Part shown: in pieces, positions 5,785 to 10,639 of the stretch
Numbering within the stretch: the first letter of the stretch is position 1
How the letters are laid out: the number at the start of each line of letters is the position of its first letter
Source of the DNA: Rubrobacter sp.
Lineage (GTDB): Bacteria > Actinomycetota > Rubrobacteria > Rubrobacterales > Rubrobacteraceae
Reading direction: 5' to 3'
Length of the DNA stretch: 10,639 nt
Assembly: GCA_016781635.1 (NCBI GenBank)
Contig: JADDPY010000544.1
Span: 1-10,639 of the forward strand
Program-made: the position numbers and the translations under genes
Notes under the pieces: generated by a model
Told to the model about the DNA's origin: nothing
Database searches by the model: none
What the model saw: the letters and a program-made list of their open reading frames with translations, nothing else

Positions 5785-7089
5785 ATGCATCTTTTGATCG
5801 GCCACGACGGGGTCCGCGTCCGCTTTGCGCCGAGCCCGACCGGGATGCTTCACCTCGGCGGCGCCCGGACGGCGCTCTTCAATTACCTCTTCGCCCGCTA
5901 CCATGAGGGGGACCTCGTCCTTCGCATCGAGGACACGGACCTTGAGCGGAGCACGAGGGAGTTCGAGGAAGCGCAGATCGAAGACCTCGAATGGCTCGGC
6001 TTCCGGTTCCAGGATGGTCCCTACCGCCAGAGCGAGCGCGGTGACGTTTACGAGGCGGCGGCGGCGCGGCTCGAGGAGGCGGGGCTGGCTTATCGGGCGG
6101 AGGACGATGCGGGCAGGCGCGCGTTGTACTTCCGGCCATTGGAGCGCGAGGGGAGTTTCCGGGATGTTCTGCGGGGGGGCGTCAGCTTCTCGAAGATCGA
6201 GGACTTCGTGCTGGTCAAGTCCGACGGGATGCCTGCCTACAACTTCGCGGCCGTCGTGGATGACGCCGCGATGGGGATCACGCACGTCCTGCGCGGGGAG
6301 GAGCATCTTTCCAACACCGCACGCCAGGCGCTTCTTTACAGAGCGCTCGGGGAACGGGAGCCGGAGTTTCTGCACCTGGGTTTGGTCCTGGCCCCCGACG
6401 GTACGAAGCTCTCGAAGCGCCACGGTGCGCGCAGCGTCGCCGAGCACCGGCGAGACGGGTATCTCCCCGAGGCGATAATCGGCTACCTGGCGCTACTCGG
6501 CTGGTCCCACCCGGAGGGCAAGGAGGAGTTCGCCGGCCTCGACGACCTCGCGCGCGAATGGGACCCTGCGCGCCTCGGCGCGAGCCCCGCCATCTTCGAC
6601 CCCGATCGGCTCCTCAACCTCAACGCCCGCCGTGTTAGATCTCTGTCCGCTGCGGAGTTGTTGCGTCACCTGGAGCCTTTCCTCGAAGATTCACTGCCGG
6701 AGGGGAGAGAGCTTCTCACCGTCGAAGCCATACAGGAAGACATGCGGGTTCTCTCGGACGCCCCACGCCTCGTTCGCGAGATGGTCGCTCCCGTCGACCC
6801 AGGGATCTTCGCGGATGAACTGCCAGAAACGAGCGCGGGGGTTTACGCCCGTGCCGAGGAGATCCTTGAAGGACGGAGGATCGAGGGATTGGAGGACGCT
6901 CGGGAGCTCGTCGGGGAGCTGCGCGCCTGGGCGAAGGAGAAGGGCATAAAGACCCGCGAGCTGTTGCACCCTCTGCGGCTCGCGTTGACCGGCCGTCACA
7001 AAGGTCCACAGATGCCGTACCTCTTCGCGATCCTCGGGGGTCGCGAGGCGCGGGAGCGGATAAAAAGGGCGCGAGAGGCTATTCTTTAG
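5785..7089 (+). CDS. gltX: Glutamyl-tRNA synthetase
   Basis: A class I aminoacyl-tRNA synthetase that charges tRNA-Glu, and in many actinobacteria also tRNA-Gln before amidation by GatCAB. Visible are the HIGH-type signature PSPTGMLHLGGARTALFN (16-33), LVLRIEDTD (44-52), PAYNFAAVVDD (150-160), the THVLRGEEHLSNT tRNA-acceptor region (166-178) and the KMSKS-type loop KLSKRHG (208-214). The rest (about 285-434) is the helical anticodon-binding part. At 434 residues it is shorter than the usual 465-490. The main cause is a deletion of about 35 residues, relative to E. coli, between LAYR (101-104) and FRDVLRG, where many homologues carry a zinc site. The whole protein has no cysteine. The full C-terminal domain argues against a Glu-Q-RS (YadB) paralogue. 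The ATG lies nine bases after the cupin stop, with only a weak ribosome site. Confidence 0.94.
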   Translation: MHLLIGHDGVRVRFAPSPTGMLHLGGARTALFNYLFARYHEGDLVLRIEDTDLERSTREFEEAQIEDLEWLGFRFQDGPYRQSERGDVYEAAAARLEEAGLAYRAEDDAGRRALYFRPLEREGSFRDVLRGGVSFSKIEDFVLVKSDGMPAYNFAAVVDDAAMGITHVLRGEEHLSNTARQALLYRALGEREPEFLHLGLVLAPDGTKLSKRHGARSVAEHRRDGYLPEAIIGYLALLGWSHPEGKEEFAGLDDLAREWDPARLGASPAIFDPDRLLNLNARRVRSLSAAELLRHLEPFLEDSLPEGRELLTVEAIQEDMRVLSDAPRLVREMVAPVDPGIFADELPETSAGVYARAEEILEGRRIEGLEDARELVGELRAWAKEKGIKTRELLHPLRLALTGRHKGPQMPYLFAILGGREARERIKRAREAIL

Positions 7090-7092
7090 GAT

Positions 7093-8508
7093 ATGAGCTT
7101 GCAGATACGGGACACCTTGAGCGGACGGCGGGTCGAGGTCGGGGAGAGCGGCGACATCGGCCTCTACGTCTGCGGGCCGACCGTGTACAACCACATTCAC
7201 ATCGGGAACGCGCGTGCGCCCCTGTTCTGGGACGTGGTGGTGCGGTACCTGAGGCAAAAGGGCTACGGCGTCACGTTCGTCCAGAACATAACGGATGTTG
7301 AAGACAAGATCATCAACAAGGCTAACGAAGAAGGCATCTCCTGGCAGGAGGTGGTCGACCGCTACACCGTCTCCTTCCATGAGCGGCTGGATCTCCTCGG
7401 CGTCAACCTCCCCGACGTCGAGCCCCGGGCCACGGAGCATATCCCCGAGATGATCTCGCTGATACAGGACCTCATACAGGGGGGTCACGCCTACGCTCCG
7501 GGGAACGGCGACGTCTACTATCGGGTGCAGAGCTTCCCGGCCTACGGTCAACTCAGCAAGCAGCGCCCCAACGAGATGCGCGAGACCGAGAAGGCCCAGA
7601 CGGGCTTCAAGCAGAGCCCTCTGGACTTCGCCCTGTGGAAGGCCTCGAAGCCGGGCGAGCCTTCCTGGGAGAGCCCGTGGGGCCCGGGGCGTCCGGGCTG
7701 GCACATCGAGTGTTCAGCGATGGTCGAGAAGCATCTGCCCGAGGGCGCGGATATCCATGGCGGAGGTACGGACCTTTCTTTCCCGCACCACGAGAACGAG
7801 CTCGCCCAGAGCGCCGGCGCCCACCCGGACCACGAGTTCGTCCGCGCCTGGGCCCACCACGGGATGGTCAACTTCGCGGAGACCGGGAAGATGGCGAAGT
7901 CGCTTGGGAACATTCTCGACGTAAAGGACGCCGTCGAGCGGCACGGGCGGGACGCCCTGAGAATGTGGCTCTTGCAGAGTCACTACTCTCAGCCGATCGA
8001 CTACTCGGAGACCATCCTGGAGGAGAAGCGCCGTTCCTACGAGCGGCTCCAGCACCTGTACTCCCGAATCTCCGGCTCGACGTCCTCTTCCGAGCTAGAT
8101 GCGAGCCTGGCCGGTGAGCTCCGGGAGCGCGTGGATCGGGCGATGTTGGATGACCTCAACACCCCGGAGGCAGTCGCGGCCATCTTCGAGGTGGTTGGAA
8201 GGGTAGGGGCCGAGATCTCCGCTCGCCCCGGAGCCTCCCATGAGTTCCGGACGCTCGCCGAGGCCCTCGCGGAGACCCTGACAACCTTCGGGTTCGACCT
8301 CGCGGAGGAGTCCGTAGCGGACGTAAACGGTATCCGGGTTCGTTACGCGGAGGAGCCGGAGGCCGGAATCCTCGAGCGCGTCGCCGAAAGGGAGGGGGCG
8401 CGGCGCGAGAGGGACTGGGCACGTGCCGACAAGCTCCGGGACGATCTCAAGGCAGAAGGGTGGATCGTCGAAGATACGCCCGAGGGCCCCGTCCTGAGTC
8501 GCCGGTAG
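7093..8508 (+). CDS. cysS: Cysteinyl-tRNA synthetase
   Basis: A class I synthetase that charges tRNA-Cys, discriminating cysteine by a bound zinc. The 471 residues match the family. The zinc ligands are C27, C207, H232 and E236 (YVCGPTVYN; GWHIECSAM; FPHHENE). The HIGH signature is HIHIGNAR (34-41). The KMSKS loop reads KMAKSLGN (266-273), with Ala for the first Ser, while both lysines are kept. The C-terminal helical part (about 300-400) and a small end domain (ERDWARADKLRDDLKAEGW) recognise the anticodon. It is not MshC, the shorter mycothiol ligase paralogue, since it has the complete anticodon-binding region. The start is three bases after gltX. Paired gltX and cysS are typical of the Bacillus arrangement, but cysE between them is missing. 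No T-box leader is possible in so small a gap. Confidence 0.96.
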   Translation: MSLQIRDTLSGRRVEVGESGDIGLYVCGPTVYNHIHIGNARAPLFWDVVVRYLRQKGYGVTFVQNITDVEDKIINKANEEGISWQEVVDRYTVSFHERLDLLGVNLPDVEPRATEHIPEMISLIQDLIQGGHAYAPGNGDVYYRVQSFPAYGQLSKQRPNEMRETEKAQTGFKQSPLDFALWKASKPGEPSWESPWGPGRPGWHIECSAMVEKHLPEGADIHGGGTDLSFPHHENELAQSAGAHPDHEFVRAWAHHGMVNFAETGKMAKSLGNILDVKDAVERHGRDALRMWLLQSHYSQPIDYSETILEEKRRSYERLQHLYSRISGSTSSSELDASLAGELRERVDRAMLDDLNTPEAVAAIFEVVGRVGAEISARPGASHEFRTLAEALAETLTTFGFDLAEESVADVNGIRVRYAEEPEAGILERVAEREGARRERDWARADKLRDDLKAEGWIVEDTPEGPVLSRR

Positions 8509-8519
8509 CGCGGGGCTTC

Positions 8520-9236
8520 GTGAAGGGCGAGGTCGTCTACGGGGTACGGCCCGTGATCGAGGTCCTGAGGAGCGGGCGCCGACGCGTCCACGAGGTCCTG
8601 GACGCGGTGGGGGAGAAGAGCGTTGCCTCCGAGGCTGCTGCCCGCAAGGTGCTGGTCAAAGGGGTCCCGAGGGGGAGGATCGAGGATCTCGCCCCGGGCT
8701 CGGCCCACCAGGGCATCGCGGCACGCGTCGAGCCCTATCCCTACTCCAGCCTCGACGAGATCTTGAACTCTCCTGACCCGCTCGTCCTGGTCCTCGACGG
8801 TGTCACAGATCCTCGCAACCTAGGGGCTATCCTGCGTGTTGCGGACGGGGCCGGGGCGAGCGGGGTCGTTATCCCGAAGGATCGCGCCGTGGGCGTGACC
8901 CCGGCGGCGGTCAAGGCGAGCGCGGGGGCTAGCGAGCATGTCCGGGTCGCCAGGGAGACGAACCTCAGGCGGGCGCTGGAGAAGATGAAGGAGGCCGGCG
9001 TGTGGGCCTACGCCGCGGAGGGTGAGGACAAGGGCCGTTCCTCCGCGTACACGGCCCTCGACGTCTCGGGCCCTGTCGCGTTCGTCCTTGGGAGCGAGGG
9101 GCGTGGGGTGAGGCGGCTCGTGCGCGAGGGATGCGACGGGGCAGTTTATATCCCGATGCTCGGTTCCGTCTCCTCGCTCAACGTCTCGGTCGCCGCGGCC
9201 GTACTTGCCTTCGAGGCCAGGCGGCAACGAGGATGA
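8520..9236 (+). CDS. rlmB: RlmB-type 23S rRNA 2'-O-methyltransferase (SPOUT family)
   Basis: Proteins of this family methylate the 2'-OH of a guanosine in 23S rRNA (Gm2251 in E. coli), using S-adenosylmethionine bound in a trefoil knot. The 238 residues contain an N-terminal substrate-binding domain (about 5-70, EVVYGVRPVIEVLRSG at the front and SAHQGIAARV at the end) and a C-terminal SPOUT domain (about 86-235). The three SPOUT motifs are DPRNLGAILR (97-106), FVLGSEGRGVRRL (188-200) and IPMLGSVSSLNVSVAAA (211-227). I chose the GTG at 8520, 11 bases after the cysS stop, because the next residues fit the normal RlmB N-terminus; an earlier in-frame GTG at 8460 would overlap cysS with non-homologous sequence. 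The exact target nucleotide cannot be read from sequence; related TrmH and actinobacterial thiostrepton-resistance enzymes share the fold. Confidence 0.93.
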   Translation: MKGEVVYGVRPVIEVLRSGRRRVHEVLDAVGEKSVASEAAARKVLVKGVPRGRIEDLAPGSAHQGIAARVEPYPYSSLDEILNSPDPLVLVLDGVTDPRNLGAILRVADGAGASGVVIPKDRAVGVTPAAVKASAGASEHVRVARETNLRRALEKMKEAGVWAYAAEGEDKGRSSAYTALDVSGPVAFVLGSEGRGVRRLVREGCDGAVYIPMLGSVSSLNVSVAAAVLAFEARRQRG

Positions 9237-9742
9237 CGCACCACCTCATCCTGGACGGCTACAACATTATCGGCGCGCTCCAGCGTTACTCGCCGCGTGT
9301 CACGGGGGGCTTCGACGAGTCGCGAGAGCTGCTCATAAACGACGCCCTCAAGGCCGCCGGCTGGACGGGACGGCGCATAATCCTGGTCTTCGACGCCACC
9401 CGGAGCCCGGACCCGGGGCGAAGCGAGCTCAGGGCAGGGGGAGCGGTGCGCCTGATGTACAGCGCCCGCGGTGAGTCCGCGGACGATGTGATCGAACGGC
9501 TCGTCCGAAACCTCGGTACGTCCGCCACAGTCTGTTCCGGGGATTTCGCCCTTCAACGAGCCGCCCTCGCCGGAGGCGCCGCCCGCTCCGTCCCGCGCGA
9601 GTTCGGGGACCTCCTGGACGAGCTTCCCGTCGTCACCAGCAACCCCAACACCCCCTTCCGCGCCCGCGTCGCCGACCGACTCTCCCCGGAGGTGCTACAC
9701 GACCTGGAGAGGATCCGTCGCGAGGCCGAGGGACGACAGTAG
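9233..9742 (+). CDS. yacP: NYN-domain ribonuclease, YacP/Rae1-like
   Basis: The 169 residues match B. subtilis YacP (Rae1, about 170), an endonuclease that enters the ribosomal A site and cuts translated mRNAs. The PIN-like NYN fold shows its acidic residues: LILDGYNIIG (5-14), VFDATRSPD (52-60), ESADDVIERLVRNL (81-94) and VCSGDFALQ (100-108). The C-terminal region after the nuclease fold (about 125-169) is Arg-rich and probably helical, as in YacP. The ATG overlaps the rlmB TGA as ATGA, indicating translational coupling; an in-frame start at 9131 lies inside rlmB and gives unrelated residues. The rlmB-yacP order is the same as in Bacillus. Ribosome-dependent activity is inferred from family and position, not visible in the sequence. 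It is the last gene of the operon; no clear T-rich terminator follows. Confidence 0.9.
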   Translation: MTHHLILDGYNIIGALQRYSPRVTGGFDESRELLINDALKAAGWTGRRIILVFDATRSPDPGRSELRAGGAVRLMYSARGESADDVIERLVRNLGTSATVCSGDFALQRAALAGGAARSVPREFGDLLDELPVVTSNPNTPFRARVADRLSPEVLHDLERIRREAEGRQ

Positions 9743-9817
9743 TTTCTTGCAGCTTGTCAGCTCGAAGCGGCCGGAGCGGGCGCGTCTCTCTCCAAGAAGC
9801 CGGGACACAATAGCCCC

Positions 9818-9826
9818 TGCTAAAAT
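9818..9826 (+). promoter_or_regulatory. Candidate extended -10 promoter for tRNA-Thr(UGU)
   Basis: TGC followed by TAAAAT forms an extended -10 element (TGnTAAAAT) in the 154-base gap between the nuclease gene and the tRNA. A transcript would start near 9833, leaving a 5' leader of about 64 bases. There is no convincing -35 box (GGGACA at 9802-9807 is only 13 bases upstream). Transcription from the main operon could also continue into the tRNA. Next to the tRNA 5' end, CGGCC-AGA-GGCCG (9879-9891) can form a small hairpin. Nothing else was seen in this gap. Confidence 0.4.
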
Positions 9827-9896
9827 GCCGTACACCGGTTTTGCGAACGGTAATACTGATCCAGAACCGCAAAGCTGACGGCCAGAGGCCGCCCAA

Positions 9897-9968
9897 GCCT
9901 GAGTAGCTCAGTGGTAGAGCAGCCGCCTTGTAAGCGGCAGGTCGGGGGTTCGAATCCCTTCTCAGGCT
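9897..9968 (+). tRNA. tRNA-Thr (anticodon UGU)
   Basis: The cloverleaf is complete: acceptor GCCTGAG pairs with CTCAGGC, the D stem is GCTC/GAGC, the anticodon stem GCCGC/GCGGC encloses CTTGTAA with anticodon TGT, and the T arm is GGGGG-TTCGAAT-CCCTT with two G-T pairs. The length is 72 bases with discriminator T. The 3' CCA is not encoded (CTT follows). It reads ACA and, by wobble, other threonine codons. Confidence 0.96.
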
Positions 9969-9980
9969 CTTCCCGAACGT

Positions 9981-9987
9981 GAGGGAG
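9981..9987 (+). promoter_or_regulatory. Ribosome binding site of the small membrane protein
   Basis: GAGGGAG lies five bases before the TTG at 9993 and decides that start. It sits only 12 bases after the tRNA-Thr 3' end, so the mRNA and tRNA probably share a transcript. Confidence 0.6.
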
Positions 9988-9992
9988 AACGG

Positions 9993-10292
9993 TTGGACGG
10001 GAAGGCCAGAGCACGCCTACCGTTTCTGTTCTTCGGGCTCCTTTTCATTGCCGTAGCGGCATCTGCTAACTATCTCTTCGAGAGGCGCTTTTTTGGCCCG
10101 GTTTTTTTCGGGCTTGCTCCCGGTAACATTGTGTACCTCGCATTGGGTTTAGTATTCCCACGGGCGTTCCCCAACGGTCTACTTACTTGGAACCGGGAAG
10201 GCCGTATCGTCTTGGGCATCGCGCTCGTGGTGGCGCTAGTCCTTCTGGCATTGCTGCTGTACGGTATTCCCGCTTTGGGGTATGTCGGGTAG
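9993..10292 (+). CDS. Small membrane protein with three predicted helices, unknown function
   Basis: I do not recognise this 99-residue protein. It has a short basic N-terminus (MDGKARAR), then three hydrophobic segments at about 9-29 (LPFLFFGLLFIAVAASANYL), 37-55 (VFFGLAPGNIVYLALGLVF) and 72-91 (IVLGIALVVALVLLALLLYG). The loops carry ERR (30-32), PRAFPNG (56-62) and WNREGR (66-71). Basic residues at both the N-terminus and the second loop do not settle the topology. The start is TTG at 9993, supported by GAGGGAG five bases upstream. It lies between tRNA-Thr and tRNA-Tyr on the same strand. Its stop codon lies in the loop of a six-pair hairpin. No enzymatic or transport motif is seen. A real gene is likely because of the clean hydrophobic pattern and ribosome site, but function is unknown. 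Confidence 0.75.
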   Translation: MDGKARARLPFLFFGLLFIAVAASANYLFERRFFGPVFFGLAPGNIVYLALGLVFPRAFPNGLLTWNREGRIVLGIALVVALVLLALLLYGIPALGYVG

Positions 10293-10298
10293 CCCGAC
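10284..10298 (+). terminator. GC-rich hairpin at the end of the membrane protein gene
   Basis: GTCGGG (10284-10289) and CCCGAC (10293-10298) form a perfect six-pair stem whose three-base loop is the TAG stop codon. No T tract follows, so it is at best a T-less terminator of the kind proposed for Actinobacteria, or an RNA-stability or processing element. The next promoter begins eight bases later. Confidence 0.35.
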
Positions 10299-10305
10299 GG
10301 GCGCG

Positions 10306-10333
10306 TTGAAAACTCGTTCCTGTTTGCTACTAT
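10306..10333 (+). promoter_or_regulatory. Promoter of the tRNA-Tyr cluster
   Basis: TTGAAA (10306-10311) and TACTAT (10328-10333), 16 bases apart, match the -35 and -10 consensus well. Transcription would start near 10340, giving a leader of about 32 bases to tRNA-Tyr. This is the best housekeeping-type promoter in the window, as expected for stable RNA genes, and probably serves Tyr, Thr(GGU) and the last tRNA together. Confidence 0.75.
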
Positions 10334-10371
10334 ACGCAAGCGCCGCGAGGTAGCTTTACTCGGGTGTGCGC

Positions 10372-10453
10372 GGGGGTGTGCCCGAGCGGCCAAAGGGAGC
10401 AGGCTGTAAACCTGCCGGCTTAGCCTACGGAGGTTCGAATCCTCCCGCCCCCA
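10372..10453 (+). tRNA. tRNA-Tyr (anticodon GUA)
   Basis: This is a class II tRNA of 82 bases with a long variable arm. Acceptor GGGGGTG pairs with CGCCCCC (one T-G pair), the D stem is CCC/GGG, the anticodon stem GCAGG/CCTGC encloses CTGTAAA with anticodon GTA, the variable arm is about 13 bases (10416-10428), and the T arm is GGAGG-TTCGAAT-CCTCC. The discriminator is A, as expected for Tyr. The 3' CCA is not encoded. Confidence 0.97.
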
Positions 10454-10469
10454 CGGTACAAAGGAATAT

Positions 10470-10541
10470 GCTCCCGTAGCTCAGTGGCAGAGCACTTCCA
10501 TGGTAAGGAAGGGGTCATCGGTTCAAATCCGATCGGGAGCT
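10470..10541 (+). tRNA. tRNA-Thr (anticodon GGU)
   Basis: Acceptor GCTCCCG pairs with CGGGAGC, the D stem is GCTC/GAGC, the anticodon stem CTTCC/GGAAG encloses ATGGTAA with anticodon GGT, and the T arm is ATCGG-TTCAAAT-CCGAT. The length is 72 bases, discriminator T, no encoded CCA. Position 32 is A, giving an A32/A38 pair of loop ends where a pyrimidine is usual at 32. It follows tRNA-Tyr by 16 bases and reads ACC and ACU codons. Confidence 0.96.
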
Positions 10542-10594
10542 CTGGGATCGGGTCGCGGAGGCGAGGCCGCGGCCGGGTCCCCTACATAAGGCGT

Positions 10595-10639
10595 GGCGGT
10601 GTAGCTCAGTCGGTTAGAGCAGCGGAATCATAATCCGCG
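10595..10639 (+). tRNA. tRNA-Met (anticodon CAU), cut by the window edge
   Basis: Only the first 45 bases are present: acceptor 5' strand GGCGGTG, D stem GCTC/GAGC, and a complete anticodon stem GCGGA/TCCGC around ATCATAA with anticodon CAT. The first base pair cannot be checked because the 3' half is missing, but the acceptor 5' strand and anticodon arm look like elongator tRNA-Met. A tRNA-Ile with a modified CAU anticodon cannot be excluded. The 53-base spacer before it (10542-10594) can form an imperfect GC-rich hairpin (for example CGCGG 10554-10558 with CCGCG 10567-10571) and shows no clear promoter. Confidence 0.88.

Noticed and set aside
5524..6447. 307-residue minus-strand frame opposite the cupin and gltX genes
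   Set aside because: The plus strand holds well-recognised genes with intact motifs; long antisense frames are expected in high-GC coding DNA. The same applies to the 337-residue frame at 6691-7704 and the 289-residue frame at 2553-3422.
7060..7095. Possible T-box or attenuator before cysS or gltX
   Set aside because: The gaps are three and nine bases, with no room for a leader, and no T-box sequence was seen.
9969..9987. Small stem of TTCCC with GGGAG that could mask the membrane-protein ribosome site
   Set aside because: Only four to five pairs with an eight-base loop; too weak to claim regulation.
9820..10014. 64-residue minus-strand frame containing KGFEPPTCRLQGGCSTTELL
   Set aside because: This is the familiar false protein produced by translating the antisense strand of a tRNA gene, here tRNA-Thr(UGU).

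Overview
The window looks like chromosomal DNA from a high-GC, deep-branching actinobacterium. A Rubrobacter-like organism (class Rubrobacteria) is my best guess, but this is inferred from gene order and protein style and was not tested by any search. The central gene order resembles two known arrangements. Mycobacterium has carD-ispD-ispF-cysS-rlmB with radA and disA close by. Bacillus has radA-disA-yacL-ispD-ispF-gltX-cysE-cysS-mrnC-rlmB-yacP. Here carD takes the place of yacL, gltX is kept, cysE and mrnC are absent, and a small cupin gene sits between ispF and gltX.

Layout. Positions 1-1011 are on the minus strand and look accessory and partly decayed. They hold a gene running off the left edge that appears frameshifted, a Doc/Fic-family toxin whose active-site motif lacks the usual histidine, and its AbrB-like antitoxin. 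Positions 1012-1119 form a divergent promoter region. Positions 1120-9742 hold ten tightly packed plus-strand genes: radA, disA, carD, ispD, ispF, a cupin gene, gltX, cysS, rlmB and a YacP/Rae1-like NYN nuclease gene. Most junctions are overlaps of about 4 bases or gaps of a few bases; the largest gap is 32 bases, before ispD. Positions 9743-10639 form a tRNA region: tRNA-Thr(UGU), a small three-helix membrane protein, tRNA-Tyr(GUA), tRNA-Thr(GGU), and the first 45 bases of a CAU-anticodon tRNA, probably elongator Met, cut by the right edge.

How the genes fit together. The long operon joins DNA-break processing (RadA), c-di-AMP signalling linked to DNA integrity (DisA), transcription-initiation control (CarD), two steps of isoprenoid precursor synthesis (IspD, IspF), two aminoacyl-tRNA synthetases (GltX, CysS), 23S rRNA methylation (RlmB) and probable ribosome-associated mRNA cleavage (YacP/Rae1-like). 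It may be read from one promoter just before radA, placed so that the transcript would start at or next to the radA ATG (leaderless).

I saw no CRISPR array, insertion sequence, riboswitch or convincing new multi-gene defence system. The points most worth a second look are departures from family norms: DisA lacks the RHR motif, the Doc-like toxin has Pro for the catalytic His, GltX is cysteine-free and shortened where zinc-binding relatives have an insertion, ispF may start at CTG, and a membrane-protein gene lies inside a tRNA cluster with its stop codon in a hairpin loop.
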